A stretch of 64,000 nucleotides of DNA from the NCBI GenBank assembly GCA_039944855.1, contig JBDUXZ010000013.1, positions 45,785 through 109,784 of the forward strand, written 5' to 3'. This document shows positions 33,701 to 42,615 of this stretch, in pieces. The stretch is from Rhodothermales bacterium. GTDB taxonomy: Bacteria > Bacteroidota > Rhodothermia > Rhodothermales > JANQRZ01. The stretch's first letter is position 1. Each line of letters starts with the position of its first letter. The position numbers and the translations under genes are program-made. The notes under the pieces were generated by a model. That model had not been told where the DNA came from, searched no databases, and worked only from the letters and a program-made list of their open reading frames with translations.

Positions 33701-35092
33701 CTAGTAAGCGTTCTCGTGGACGAACCCTTTGAACAGGGTCAGGAACACGATCTTCACGTCGAGCCACAGCGACCAGTGCTGGATGTAGTACAGGTCACAC
33801 TCGATCCGCTTCTCGATCGACGTGTTGCCGCGCCAGCCGTTCACCTGCGCCCAGCCCGTGATCCCGGCCTTCACCTTGTGGCGGAGCATGTAGTGCGGGA
33901 CGCGCGTCTTGAATTCCTCGATGAAGATGGGCCGCTCCGGGCGCGGGCCGACGACCGACATGTCGCCCCATAGCACGTTGAGGAACTGCGGCAACTCGTC
34001 GAGGCTCGTCCGCCGGAGGAACGCGCCGACGGGCGTCGCGCGGTTCTCGCCGGGCCGCGCCCACACGGCGCCCGTCCCGGCCTCGGCGTTGACGGGCATC
34101 GAGCGGAACTTCAGCATCTGGAACGTCCGCCCGTTGAGCCCCATCCGCTCCTGCCGGTAGAACACGGGGCCGGGCGAGGAGAGCTTGACGGCGGCGGCGA
34201 TGACGAGGAAGAGTGGGGCGAGGAGGAGGACGACGACGGCGGCGAACGCGATGTCCGCGCTCCGTTTCACCACGCGGCGGAAGTCGAACGGTGTCTCGTC
34301 GATGAGGTGGATGATCGGGAGCCCGTCGATGTCCGAGACGCGGCTGTTGAGGATCATCTCGAACTGGAAGAGGTCCGGGACGAGGCAGATGTGGGCGAGC
34401 CGCGTTGCGGCGGCGTCGATGAGCGCTTCGATCTTGGTGCCGGCCCACGACGGGAGGCAGAGGTAGACGAGGTCCACGCCCCGGTCCTCGGCCGCGAGCC
34501 GGTCCATCACCGGGATGAGGTCGTCGAGCGTACCGAGCACGTCGGGCGCCTCGGCGTGGTCGTCGAGGAAGCCGACGACTTCGAAGCCCATCCACGGGTA
34601 CTGGCGGAAGGCGTTCGCGAGCCGCTGCCCCGCGCGCCCGGCCCCGACGACGAGCACGCGGCGGAGGTTTTTGCCCTGCTGCCGCGCCCGGTGGAGCACG
34701 GCGTAGATCACTAGCCGGAGTAGGACGAGCAGCGTCGAGGTCAGCACGCCGAACGTCAGCATGTGGAGCCGCGAGAACGAGAACTCGCGGTAGAAGAACA
34801 CCGCCGCCACGCTCGCGATGAGCCCGAAGAAGACGGCCCGCGCCACGGAGAACACGACGAGGGGGAGGCGCTGTGCGCGCCGCGTCCGGTAGAGCCCGGA
34901 GAGGAGGAACACCGCGCCCCACACCACGAGCACGCCGGGCAGGTACGCGAGGTACCGCGTGAGCGGGATCCATTCCGGCGGCGTCAGCACCTCGAATCGG
35001 ATGACCCAGGCCAGGACCCACGCCACCGCGATCAGGCCGAGGTCGGCCACGAACAGGAGCCGTTGGAGCAGGCGGCTGCGCTCTTTCAACAT
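33701..35092 (-). CDS. Undecaprenyl-phosphate sugar phosphotransferase (WcaJ-like)
   Basis: A 463-aa polyprenyl glycosylphosphotransferase that starts exopolysaccharide or capsule repeat units by moving a sugar-1-phosphate to undecaprenyl phosphate. Four N-terminal membrane helices (from LLFVADLGLIAVAWVLAWVI), a central CoA-binding-like Rossmann domain (VLVVGAGRAGQRLANAFRQY), then a re-entrant helix and the catalytic C-terminus: FRRVVKRSADIAFAAVVVLLLAP, QERMGLNGRTFQMLKFRSM, RRTSLDELPQFLNVLWGDMSVVGPRP and KAGITGWAQVNGWRG. The start MLKERSRLLQRL is chosen over a long upstream open frame that lacks similarity. Other polysaccharide genes are not adjacent. Confidence 0.93.
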   Translation of the reverse strand: MLKERSRLLQRLLFVADLGLIAVAWVLAWVIRFEVLTPPEWIPLTRYLAYLPGVLVVWGAVFLLSGLYRTRRAQRLPLVVFSVARAVFFGLIASVAAVFFYREFSFSRLHMLTFGVLTSTLLVLLRLVIYAVLHRARQQGKNLRRVLVVGAGRAGQRLANAFRQYPWMGFEVVGFLDDHAEAPDVLGTLDDLIPVMDRLAAEDRGVDLVYLCLPSWAGTKIEALIDAAATRLAHICLVPDLFQFEMILNSRVSDIDGLPIIHLIDETPFDFRRVVKRSADIAFAAVVVLLLAPLFLVIAAAVKLSSPGPVFYRQERMGLNGRTFQMLKFRSMPVNAEAGTGAVWARPGENRATPVGAFLRRTSLDELPQFLNVLWGDMSVVGPRPERPIFIEEFKTRVPHYMLRHKVKAGITGWAQVNGWRGNTSIEKRIECDLYYIQHWSLWLDVKIVFLTLFKGFVHENAY

Positions 35093-35199
35093 GCTGCGTA
35101 CCCTAGTGACACCAGAAAAGAAGAAACCGGGCGGAATATACAGCCGCGCCGCGCCGTGCGCGACGGGTCGCCGCTCGCTCCTCCGCCGACCCCGTACGG

Positions 35200-36006
35200 T
35201 TAGTGGTCCTCGGCCGATACGTCTCCTTTCTCGGCGACGGCGTCCGCGAGAGGGCGGAGCTTGGCGGGGTGGGTGGCGCGGATCAGCGCCCGCGCGAGCG
35301 TCTCCGTCGAGTCGATGAGCGGCAGGCCCTCGAACGACGCCTCGGGCACGGCGAGGGGCAGTTCCGTGCAGCCGAGGATGACGGCGTCGGCCCCGCGCTC
35401 GCGGAGGTGGCGGATGCCGCGGAGGAGGTGCTCCCGCGCCCGCTCGGTCGGCGGATCGCTCTGCGCTTTGATCCCCCACACGGGGTCGAAGATGACGGGG
35501 TTGATGACCTCGTTCTGGAAGTCCCACTCGGGGTCGACGGCTTCGAGCCCGATGCGCTCCAGGGCGTCGGAATGGAGCCGGTTCCGCAGCGACGAGTTCG
35601 TCGCCAGAATCCCGACGCGCCGCGCGCCGCGCTCCCGCGCCACATCCGCGCAGGCGTCGATCATGTTGAGGAGGTCGATCGCCCGGCCCTCAGCCGCCAT
35701 CGTCTCGCGGAGGACGTCGAAGATGACGGGGGCGTGGGCCGTATTGCACGGCATCCCCGCGACGGAGCAGCCCGCGTCGTGGAGCCGCCGGAGGACTTCG
35801 GCGAGGGCGGGGACCGGGTTCGGTTTTGACTGATCGGCGATGTACGTCGAGCGGTCGGGGAAGTGGCCGGGGTACGAGATCAGCGCGACCGGGAGGTGCT
35901 CTTGGTCGGCGGCGGCCACCGTGTTGTCGAAGACCTTCTTGACGAGGTCGAGGCCGGCGTAGGGGCCGAGCCCGCCGATGACACCGATGGCGTTGCGTTC
36001 GTTCAT
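35200..36006 (-). CDS. Aspartate/glutamate racemase family protein
   Basis: A 268-aa enzyme. The two catalytic cysteines of the family are in GMPCNTAHAP (near residue 83) and LGCTELPLAVP (near residue 215); the N-terminus is IGVIGGLGPYAGLDLVKKV. Cofactor-independent racemases of this family interconvert L- and D-aspartate or glutamate, or other dicarboxylic substrates. The similarity with amino-acid racemase RacX/YgeA-type proteins is greater than with MurI, since GGLGP rather than FDSGxGG begins the protein. It is separated from the phosphotransferase by 107 bases. Confidence 0.87.
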   Translation of the reverse strand: MNERNAIGVIGGLGPYAGLDLVKKVFDNTVAAADQEHLPVALISYPGHFPDRSTYIADQSKPNPVPALAEVLRRLHDAGCSVAGMPCNTAHAPVIFDVLRETMAAEGRAIDLLNMIDACADVARERGARRVGILATNSSLRNRLHSDALERIGLEAVDPEWDFQNEVINPVIFDPVWGIKAQSDPPTERAREHLLRGIRHLRERGADAVILGCTELPLAVPEASFEGLPLIDSTETLARALIRATHPAKLRPLADAVAEKGDVSAEDH

Positions 36007-36216
36007 CGCGCAGGGAGAGATTGAGAGGAGGCGGGGTGAAGAGGCGACGGGGTCGGGCGGAATCGGCCCGCTGCCGCGTGAAAGCCACGCGAAAAGCGTG
36101 CCCGCGCAGGATGGGATGAGGCAGGGTAGGGGAGCCTGAACGGCGAAAGGTAGGGGTCGGCGGCCGATTGGTGCGCGCCGAACCGGCCGCGCGAGGTTTT
36201 AGGGTCCGCCGCGTCG

Positions 36217-36248
36217 TTGACAGGGGGCCGTCCGAACCGCTATTTTTC
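36217..36248 (+). promoter_or_regulatory. Promoter of the tRNA-Gln gene
   Basis: TTGACA at 36217-36222 is followed, after 18 bases, by TATTTTTC at 36241-36248, which fits both a bacterial -10 and the Bacteroidota TAnnTTTG box with one change. The tRNA begins 52 bases further on. It is the best promoter-like pair seen in the window and may also drive prs. Confidence 0.55.
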
Positions 36249-36299
36249 TGTTCTCTCTGCGCGTGGCGAGCCGCGCCTGCCGCCGCAGTTTCCACCCCG

Positions 36300-36370
36300 T
36301 GCCCGGTGGTGTAATGGCAGCACAGCACTCTTTGGAAGTGCTTGTGGAGGTTCGAATCCTCCCCGGGCAA
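36300..36370 (+). tRNA. tRNA-Gln (anticodon TTG)
   Basis: A 71-nt cloverleaf: acceptor TGCCCGG (36300-36306) with CCGGGCA (36363-36369), D stem GTG/CAC with GG in the loop, anticodon stem GCACT/AGTGC with loop CTTTGGA and anticodon TTG, 4-base variable region, T stem GGAGG/CCTCC with TTCGAAT loop, discriminator A. The 3' CCA is not encoded. It reads glutamine codons CAA and CAG. Confidence 0.97.
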
Positions 36371-36461
36371 CTCCCCCGTCCTTCCGACCGCCCGATACCG
36401 CCCGCCGCGGGCCTCCGCGCGCAGGCTTTTTCTTTACGGACCCGACCGTCGAGCCCCCCTC

Positions 36462-37406
36462 ATGGCGCTCTCGAACGACCTCCCGATCTCGCTGTTCGCC
36501 GGGCGCTCTAACCCGGCGCTCGCCCGAGCCATTGCGCGGGCGTACGGTCAGGAGTTGGGCGACGTCACGATCAAGAACTTCTCCGACGGCGAGATCTACG
36601 TCCGCTACGAGGAGTCCATCCGCGGGTCCGACCTCTTCATCATCCAGTCCACGCCGCCGCCGTCGGAGAACTGGATGGAGCTGATCTTCCTGGTTGACGC
36701 GGCGCGGCGGGCCAGCGCGGGGCGGATCACGGCCGTGATGCCGTACTTCGGCTACGCTCGGCAGGATCGGAAGGACCAGCCCCGCGTCTCGATCGCGTCG
36801 AAGGCCCTCGCCAACATCCTCACGACGACGGGCGTCGACCGGGTCCTGACGATGGACCTCCACGCCTCCCAGCTCCAGGGGTTCTTCGACATCCCCGTCG
36901 ACCACCTCTACGGGTCGGCCGTCCTCATCGAGCACCTCCGCGAGCACGCGGCCGATGACCTCGTGGTCGTGGCCCCGGACGTCGGCTCGCTGAAGATGGC
37001 CCGCGCCTACGCCAAGCGGCTCCACGCCGACCTCGCCCTCATCGACAAGCGGCGGCCCCGGCAGAACGTGGCCGAGGTGATGAACATCATCGGCGACGTG
37101 AGCGGCCGCAACGTCCTCCTCCTCGACGACATGGTGGACACGGCGGGCACGCTCGTCTCCGCCGCCGCCGCCCTCCGCGAGGCCGGCGCGCTCGACATCC
37201 AGGCCGCGGCCACGCACGCGCTCCTCTCCGGCCCCGCCTACGAGCGGATCGAAGGCTCGGAGATCAGCAGCGTGCTCGTCACCGACACCGTGCCGCTGAA
37301 CCGGACCTCGGAGAAGATCCGCGTCGTCTCCGTCGCCGAGCACTTCGCCGACGCCATCCACCGGATCTACGCCGACGAGTCCGTCTCCACCCTCTTTATC
37401 CCCTGA
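36462..37406 (+). CDS. prs: Ribose-phosphate pyrophosphokinase
   Basis: A 314-aa enzyme making PRPP from ribose-5-phosphate and ATP for purine, pyrimidine, His, Trp and NAD synthesis. Motifs: FAGRSNPALARAIA with the early KNFSDGEIYVRYEESIRG, MPYFGYARQDRK, TMDLHASQLQGFFDIPVDHLY, and the PRPP-binding loop LLLDDMVDTAGTL. The start MALSNDLPISLF is normal for the family; the frame is open upstream through the tRNA gene but that is not coding. It is 91 bases after tRNA-Gln and 73 before rplY. Confidence 0.96.
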   Translation: MALSNDLPISLFAGRSNPALARAIARAYGQELGDVTIKNFSDGEIYVRYEESIRGSDLFIIQSTPPPSENWMELIFLVDAARRASAGRITAVMPYFGYARQDRKDQPRVSIASKALANILTTTGVDRVLTMDLHASQLQGFFDIPVDHLYGSAVLIEHLREHAADDLVVVAPDVGSLKMARAYAKRLHADLALIDKRRPRQNVAEVMNIIGDVSGRNVLLLDDMVDTAGTLVSAAAALREAGALDIQAAATHALLSGPAYERIEGSEISSVLVTDTVPLNRTSEKIRVVSVAEHFADAIHRIYADESVSTLFIP

Positions 37407-37479
37407 CGCGAGGGGCGCGGGGCCCAGCCCGCCGCGCCCGTCCGCTGACTCTACTACCACCGACCGAACCCGAACGATC

Positions 37480-38136
37480 ATGGACGCTATCAAGCTCGAA
37501 GTCAAGCCGCGCGAGACCGGCAAGCGCGCCGCCAAAGAGATCCGCCGCGCCGAGGAGGTCCCCTGCGTCCTCTACGGGCAGCACACCGACCCCGTCCACT
37601 TCCGCGTCGGCGTGCTCGACATGCGCCCGCTCATCTACACGGCCGAGACCCACGTCGTCGCGATCGACGTCGACGGCGAGCACCACGAGGCGATCGTCAA
37701 GCACATCGACTTCCACCCCGTCACCGACGTCCCGATCCACGTCGACTTCCTCGCCCTCACCGCCGGTGAGACGATCGACATGACGATCCCGATCGTCACC
37801 GTCGGCACGGCGCCGGGCGTGAAGGCGGGCGGGCTCCTCTCGCAGCCGCTCAACGAACTCCAGGTCCGCTGCCTGCCGAAGGACATCCCCGGCCACATCG
37901 AGGTCGAGGTCGGCGAGCTGGAGATCGGCGACTCCGTCCACGTCTCGGACCTCACGGTCGAGAACGTCGAGATCCTCACCGACCCCAGCCGGACCGTGAT
38001 CACGGTGACGGCGCCGCGCATCGAGGAGGAGCCCGAGGAGGAAGAGGGGCTGCTGCTCGAAGGCGAGCTGGCCGAGGGCGAGGAGCTGCCCGAAGGCGAG
38101 GAGGCCGAAGCGGGCGAGGACGAAGCCGAAGGCTAA
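37480..38136 (+). CDS. rplY: 50S ribosomal protein L25 (general stress protein Ctc form)
   Basis: A 218-aa long-form L25. The N-terminal 5S rRNA-binding domain is MDAIKLEVKPRETGKRAAKEIRR...VPCVLYGQ, followed by the TL5/Ctc beta domain (IDFHPVTDVPIHVDFLAL, VKAGGLLSQPLNELQVRCLPKDIPGHIEVEV, LEIGDSVHVSDL). The last 40 residues are almost all Glu, Gly and Ala, a lineage-specific acidic tail. The prs-rplY-pth order is widely conserved. Confidence 0.95.
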   Translation: MDAIKLEVKPRETGKRAAKEIRRAEEVPCVLYGQHTDPVHFRVGVLDMRPLIYTAETHVVAIDVDGEHHEAIVKHIDFHPVTDVPIHVDFLALTAGETIDMTIPIVTVGTAPGVKAGGLLSQPLNELQVRCLPKDIPGHIEVEVGELEIGDSVHVSDLTVENVEILTDPSRTVITVTAPRIEEEPEEEEGLLLEGELAEGEELPEGEEAEAGEDEAEG

Positions 38137-38182
38137 ACCCCCCGTCCCGTGCGCGACCCGCACGCCGACCCATTGCACGCTA

Positions 38183-38230
38183 CGAGCAGGCCGGGAGGCC
38201 GCCCTTCGGGGTGCCTCCCTGGCCTGCTCG
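38183..38230 (+). terminator. Long hairpin between rplY and pth
   Basis: CGAGCAGGCCGGGAGGC (38183-38199) pairs with GCCTCCCTGGCCTGCTCG (38213-38230), leaving one bulged base, around a loop containing CCCTTCGGGG. It sits 47 bases after rplY and 50 before pth, so it probably ends or attenuates the prs-rplY transcript. Confidence 0.6.
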
Positions 38231-38280
38231 CGCGTCTGTGGCCTGTCTCCACCGCGCCCACCGATTCCGAACCCCCTGCG

Positions 38281-38856
38281 ATGGCACGCGCTCGGCGGCT
38301 CATCATCGGGCTCGGCAACCCCGGCCCGAAATACGAAGCCACGCGGCACAACGCCGGCTTCCTCGTCGCCGACGCCGTCGCGGCCAAGACCGGCGTGGCG
38401 TTCGACGACAGCAGCGGGCCGTACGTGCTCGGCGCGGGCAGCTACCGCGGCACGCCCTTCGCCGTCGCCAAGCCGATGGACTTCATGAACCGGAGCGGCA
38501 CGGCGGTGAAGAAGCTGATCGGCCGGTTCGGGCTGGAGCCCGACGACGTGCTCGTCGTCTACGACGACCTCGCGCTCGACCTCGGGCAGATCCGCCTGCG
38601 CGGGAAGGGCGGGGCCGGCGGCCACAACGGCGTGCAGGACATCATCGACGCCCTCAATTCGGCGAATTTTCCCCGGCTTCGCATCGGCATCGGCGCTAGC
38701 TTCCCACGCGGTCAGCAAGTCGACTTCGTGCTCGCGCCCTTCGCTGAGGAGGAGCGGCCCGTGATCGAGGGCGCCGTGGAAGACGCCGCCGAGGCCGCGC
38801 TCGTGTTCGCGAGGGAGGGCCTCGTCCCGGCGATGAACCGCTTCAACAGGAAGTAA
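38281..38856 (+). CDS. pth: Peptidyl-tRNA hydrolase
   Basis: A 191-aa enzyme that frees tRNA from dropped-off peptidyl-tRNA. The signature [22 protein letters not shown] contains the Asn and catalytic His near residue 22, followed by [40 protein letters not shown] and [14 protein letters not shown]. The length is that of the bacterial Pth1 family. The start is at [10 protein letters not shown], directly before the core. Confidence 0.95.
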   Translation: MARARRLIIGLGNPGPKYEATRHNAGFLVADAVAAKTGVAFDDSSGPYVLGAGSYRGTPFAVAKPMDFMNRSGTAVKKLIGRFGLEPDDVLVVYDDLALDLGQIRLRGKGGAGGHNGVQDIIDALNSANFPRLRIGIGASFPRGQQVDFVLAPFAEEERPVIEGAVEDAAEAALVFAREGLVPAMNRFNRK

Positions 38857-38867
38857 CGACCCGTACA

Positions 38868-38925
38868 GCGTAAGACGTGAGGGTGCCCGCCGAGCGCCTC
38901 GTCCCGGCACCCTCACGTCTTGCGC
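38868..38925 (+). terminator. Strong inverted repeat after pth
   Basis: A 20-bp stem with one G-T wobble: GCGTAAGACGTGAGGGTGCC (38868-38887) and GGCACCCTCACGTCTTGCGC (38906-38925), loop of 18 bases. It begins 11 bases past the pth stop. T-richness after it is weak (TTCACGTTTTC), yet the stem is the strongest in this part and a terminator or repeat element is likely. Confidence 0.6.
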
Positions 38926-38968
38926 TTCACGTTTTCACCCCTCTCACCCGAACCCAACCCCGTTTCTC

Positions 38969-41083
38969 ATGGAGCTTGAAACGTTAATCTCCTACTTCGT
39001 ACCGATCGCGGGCCTGCTCGCCCTCGGCTACGCGTTCATCCGCGCCCAGTGGATCAGCAAGCAGCCCGTCGGCACCGACCGGATGGCCGAGATCGCCGGC
39101 GACATCGCCGAGGGCGCGCAGGCGTTCCTCCGCCGCGAGTACCGCGTGCTCGTGGTCTTCGTCGCCGCCGTCGCCGTGCTCCTCGCGTTCGCCAACATGG
39201 GCCGCGTGGACTCCTCGCCGCTGATCGCGCTCTCGTTCGTCGTCGGCGCGTTCTGCTCGGCGCTCGCCGGCTTCATCGGGATGCGCGTCGCCACGAAGGC
39301 GAACGTCCGCACCACGAACGCCGCGCGGACCGGCCTCGGCCCCGCGCTCAACGTCGCGTTCTCGGGCGGGCTCGTAATGGGGCTCTCCGTCGTCGGGCTC
39401 GGCGTGCTCGGGCTCAGCGTGCTCTTCCTCGTCTACCAGGGCATCTTCGTCGACGAACTGGGCGTGCCGAACATCGCGACCGTCATCAACGTGCTCGCCG
39501 GGTTCTCGCTCGGCGCCTCGTCGATCGCGCTCTTCGCGCGCGTCGGCGGCGGCATCTACACGAAGGCGGCCGACGTCGGCGCCGACCTCGCGGGGAAGGT
39601 CTACGAAGGCATCCCCGAGGACGACCCGCGCAACCCGGCGACGATCGCCGACAACGTGGGCGACAACGTGGGCGACGTGGCCGGCATGGGCGCCGACCTC
39701 TTCGAGAGCTACGTCGGCTCCATCATCGGGACGATGGTGCTCGGCGCGGCCTTCATCCCGACGCTCGTGGCCGAGGGCGGCATGCCGCTCGGCGCCGTGC
39801 TGCTCCCGCTCGCGCTCGCGGGCGTCGGCATCATCGTGTCCATCATCGGGTCGTTCTTCGTCAAGGTGAAGGAGGGCGGCAATCCGCAGCGCGGGCTCAA
39901 CATCGGTGAGTTCGGCGCGGCGGCGATCATGGCGATCCTCTCGTACTTCATCATCGCCGCGATGCTGCCGGCCGAGTTCGAAGCGACGACGCCGATCGTC
40001 GGCCTCTTCAACTACTCGGCGCTGGGGATCTACTTCGCCGTGCTGATCGGGCTCGCCTCCGGCGTCGCGATCGGCCTCATCACCGAGTACTATACGGCGA
40101 CGCACCGCGGCCCCGTGACGGGCATCGCGAAAGCGAGCGTGACGGGCTCGGCGACGAACATCATCTCCGGCCTCGGCGTCGGGATGTACTCGACGGGCGG
40201 CCCGACGATCGTGCTCGTGCTCGCCATCATCGGCGCCTTCAGCGCGGCGGGGCTCTACGGCATCGCGATCGCCGCGCTCGGCATGCTGTCGGTGACGGGC
40301 ATCCAACTCGCCGTCGACGCTTACGGCCCGATCTCGGACAACGCCGGCGGTATCGCTGAGATGGCCGAGCTCCCGCCGGAAGTCCGCGAGCGGACCGACC
40401 TCCTCGACGCCGTCGGCAACACGACGGCCGCGATCGGCAAGGGCTTCGCGATCGGGTCGGCGGCGCTCACCGCGCTCGCCCTCTTCGCCGCGTTCATGCA
40501 GCAGGCGCAGATCGAGACGATCAACGTCGCCAACCCCATCATCCTCTCGGGCGTGCTGCTCGGGGCGATGCTGCCGTTCGTGTTCTCCGCGATGGCGATG
40601 AACGCCGTCGGCCGCGCGGCCGGCGACATGATCAAGGAAGTCGGCCGGCAGTTTGCCGAGATCCCCGGTCTCCGCGAGGGCACGGCGAAGGCCGACCACA
40701 AGCGCTGCGTCGACATCTCGACGAAGGCGGCCATCCGCGAGATGGTCCTCCCGGGCCTTCTCGCCGTCTCCGTCCCCGTCCTCATCGGGTTCATCGACAA
40801 GAACATGCTCGGCGGGCTCCTCGTCGGCGTGACGGTCACGGGCGTGCTCATGGCCATCTTCCAGTCGAACGCCGGTGGTGCGTGGGACAACGCGAAGAAG
40901 CGGATCGAGTCCGGCATCACGATCGACGGCGTCCACTACGGCAAGGGCACCGAGGTCCACAAGGCCGCCGTCGTCGGCGACACCGTGGGCGACCCGCTGA
41001 AGGACACGTCGGGCCCGAGCCTGAACATCCTCGTCAAGCTCATCGCGGTTGTGGCGCTCGTCATCGCGCCGCTCCTCGTGTGA
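38969..41083 (+). CDS. hppA: K+-dependent membrane-bound ion-pumping pyrophosphatase
   Basis: A 704-aa protein with about 16 membrane helices that hydrolyses pyrophosphate to pump H+ or Na+ across the inner membrane. The conserved active-site segments are [56 protein letters not shown], and near the C-terminus [12 protein letters not shown] and [19 protein letters not shown]. The segment [23 protein letters not shown] carries Ala where K+-independent enzymes have Lys (GNTTKA), so K+ dependence is inferred; whether H+ or Na+ is moved is not decided. Length and start are normal. The gene stands alone, bounded by hairpins. Confidence 0.95.
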   Translation: MELETLISYFVPIAGLLALGYAFIRAQWISKQPVGTDRMAEIAGDIAEGAQAFLRREYRVLVVFVAAVAVLLAFANMGRVDSSPLIALSFVVGAFCSALAGFIGMRVATKANVRTTNAARTGLGPALNVAFSGGLVMGLSVVGLGVLGLSVLFLVYQGIFVDELGVPNIATVINVLAGFSLGASSIALFARVGGGIYTKAADVGADLAGKVYEGIPEDDPRNPATIADNVGDNVGDVAGMGADLFESYVGSIIGTMVLGAAFIPTLVAEGGMPLGAVLLPLALAGVGIIVSIIGSFFVKVKEGGNPQRGLNIGEFGAAAIMAILSYFIIAAMLPAEFEATTPIVGLFNYSALGIYFAVLIGLASGVAIGLITEYYTATHRGPVTGIAKASVTGSATNIISGLGVGMYSTGGPTIVLVLAIIGAFSAAGLYGIAIAALGMLSVTGIQLAVDAYGPISDNAGGIAEMAELPPEVRERTDLLDAVGNTTAAIGKGFAIGSAALTALALFAAFMQQAQIETINVANPIILSGVLLGAMLPFVFSAMAMNAVGRAAGDMIKEVGRQFAEIPGLREGTAKADHKRCVDISTKAAIREMVLPGLLAVSVPVLIGFIDKNMLGGLLVGVTVTGVLMAIFQSNAGGAWDNAKKRIESGITIDGVHYGKGTEVHKAAVVGDTVGDPLKDTSGPSLNILVKLIAVVALVIAPLLV

Positions 41084-41100
41084 TAGTCTGAACTGGCGTA

Positions 41101-41120
41101 GGGCGACCGGCCGGTCGCCC
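41101..41120. repeat. Perfect 20-bp palindrome
   Basis: GGGCGACCGGCCGGTCGCCC, immediately after the hppA stop. Its arms match those of the hairpin between batA and batB (24000 region), suggesting a dispersed palindromic repeat. It precedes the true terminator. Confidence 0.75.
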
Positions 41121-41129
41121 CGACTACCG

Positions 41130-41173
41130 GAGCCCGGTCCCGCTACCTGCGGGGCCGGGCTCGTGCGTTTTTT
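41130..41173 (+). terminator. Rho-independent terminator of hppA
   Basis: GAGCCCGGTCCCG (41130-41142) pairs with CGGGGCCGGGCTC (41150-41162), one wobble, loop CTACCTG, followed by six T at 41168-41173. This is the clearest intrinsic terminator in the window. Confidence 0.85.
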
Positions 41174-41213
41174 CCGCTCCACCCCTCCCGTTGTGCGTAT
41201 CAGGCGCGATTTA

Positions 41214-41221
41214 TATATTCG
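41214..41221 (+). promoter_or_regulatory. Promoter -7 element of the cytochrome c gene
   Basis: TATATTCG differs from TAnnTTTG at one base and lies in a rare AT-rich patch (41209-41245). TTGTG at 41191-41195 could serve as the -33 part. The start codon is 29 bases downstream. Confidence 0.4.
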
Positions 41222-41250
41222 GATTTATCAGTAACTAACCTTGTTGTGTC

Positions 41251-42135
41251 ATGAAAAAGATTGTCAGGTGGGGCGGAATCGTGTTCGGAGGGCTGCTGCT
41301 GACGATCCTCCTCGTCGGCGGCGCGATGTACGTCGTCGGGGGATCGAACCTCGGGCGGACGTACGACGTGCCGACGCTCGCGTCGCTGGACGTCCGGGCG
41401 GACTCGGCGCACCTCGCGCGCGGCGCGCACCTCGCCACCATCTACGGCTGCAACGATTGCCACGGCGAGAACTTCGCCGGGCAGGTGATGGCCGATGCGC
41501 CGCCGTTCCGCATCGTCGCGTCGAACCTGACGGCGGGCGCGGGCGGCCTCGGCGCGCGCTACTCGGTGGCGGACTGGGACCGGACCGTGCGCCACGGCGT
41601 GAAGCCGGACGGCCGCTCCGTCTTCGTCATGCCGTCGGCCGCGTTCCACCGCGTCGCCGACCGCGACATGGAAGCGCTCATCGCGTACCTCCAGACGATC
41701 CCGCCCGTCGACAACGTGCTGCCGCCGACCGAATTCAAGCCGGTCGGCCGGATCATGGCTGCGACGATGGCCGAGGACCTCGCCTTCGAGGTGCGCTCGG
41801 AGCCGGCCCGCGCCGACCGGCCCGAGCCCGGCGTGACGGTCGAGTACGGCGAGTACCTCGCCGGGGTCTGCGCGTATTGCCACGGGGACGACATGGAAGG
41901 CATGCTGGAGCCACCGGGCCCGCCGGGGATGATCCCCGCGCCGTCGCTCGTCGCCACCGGCGGGTGGTCGCTCGAAGCGTTCGAGCACACGCTGCGGACG
42001 GGCGAACGGACCGACAAGGCCGATATCGACCCCGAGTTCATGCCGCTCGCGCTGACGAGGCCGATGACCGATGAGGAGATCCGTGCGCTCCACGCCTACT
42101 TCGCCTCGCTGTACGCATCCCGCGCCGGTGCCTGA
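41251..42135 (+). CDS. Dihaem cytochrome c
   Basis: A 294-aa protein. After an N-terminal anchor (GIVFGGLLLTILLVGGAMYVV) there are two c-type haem sites, CNDCH near residue 67 and CAYCH near residue 208, each heading a cytochrome c fold with probable Met ligands in FVMPSAAF and EFMPLAL. The first domain is ~110 residues and the second ~90, as in many membrane-anchored dihaem cytochromes that pass electrons between dehydrogenases and terminal oxidases. No partner oxidase or dehydrogenase is adjacent. It has its own promoter-like sequence and is followed 135 bases later by a small protein gene. Confidence 0.92.
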   Translation: MKKIVRWGGIVFGGLLLTILLVGGAMYVVGGSNLGRTYDVPTLASLDVRADSAHLARGAHLATIYGCNDCHGENFAGQVMADAPPFRIVASNLTAGAGGLGARYSVADWDRTVRHGVKPDGRSVFVMPSAAFHRVADRDMEALIAYLQTIPPVDNVLPPTEFKPVGRIMAATMAEDLAFEVRSEPARADRPEPGVTVEYGEYLAGVCAYCHGDDMEGMLEPPGPPGMIPAPSLVATGGWSLEAFEHTLRTGERTDKADIDPEFMPLALTRPMTDEEIRALHAYFASLYASRAGA

Positions 42136-42226
42136 CCACGCGGACGGCCTGACCACGCGGAGGGATCGCAGTGGCGACGCGGCGGGATGCAGCGAAAACG
42201 CATCGGCATGCGGATCGGAATGGCGC

Positions 42227-42234
42227 TACCTTTG
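42227..42234 (+). promoter_or_regulatory. Perfect Bacteroidota-type -7 element
   Basis: TACCTTTG matches TAnnTTTG exactly and stands 35 bases before the start of the small histidine-motif membrane protein. A convincing -33 TTTG was not found. Confidence 0.45.
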
Positions 42235-42269
42235 GGGACGGACACGTCTTCACTCGCTCTCACGTCCCT

Positions 42270-42584
42270 ATGGCTGCACCGTCAACCCCGTCGCCCGTCG
42301 CCTCGGCTCCCACGCCGCCCGCTGAGGCCCCGCCCTCGGCTGCGGCCGTGAAGCGCCGTCGCTGGGTGCTCCTCGGCATCGCCGGGTTCTTCCTCCTCCT
42401 CGCGTTCTTCAGCGCGCTCGACCCCTTCGGCGAGAAGGGGTACGTCGGCATCTCGCACGGCGACCACACGCACTATGTCCCCGAGGACCGGGACCCTGAC
42501 GTGTCGATCTCGAACTTCCCCGGCACGCCACCCGGCCCGAACGAGCGGATCCTGCCCGACGGCCGCGTGGTGCCCCGCGAGTAG
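42270..42584 (+). CDS. Small single-pass membrane protein with a HGDHTHY motif
   Basis: A 104-aa protein. An Ala/Pro-rich N-terminus precedes one transmembrane helix (WVLLGIAGFFLLLAFFSALD). The tail after it is highly distinctive: GYVGISHGDHTHYVPEDRDP then SNFPGTPPGPNERILPDGRV. HGDHTHYVP is strikingly like the histidine-triad repeat (HxxHxH followed by Tyr) of streptococcal zinc-binding Pht proteins, so metal binding on the periplasmic side is plausible. The start MAAPSTPSPVAS is taken because it lies 35 bases after a good -7 element; an upstream ATG in frame adds residues over the promoter. No homologue is recognised by name. Confidence 0.75.
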   Translation: MAAPSTPSPVASAPTPPAEAPPSAAAVKRRRWVLLGIAGFFLLLAFFSALDPFGEKGYVGISHGDHTHYVPEDRDPDVSISNFPGTPPGPNERILPDGRVVPRE

Positions 42585-42615
42585 CGCGGACCGTGCCGGG
42601 GCCGAGCGGTCCCGG

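Noticed and set aside
30871..33732. Open plus-strand frame of 953 codons opposite the ABC-F and SGNH genes
   Set aside because: It spans two real minus-strand genes and their gap, with the same antisense composition; no motif was seen.
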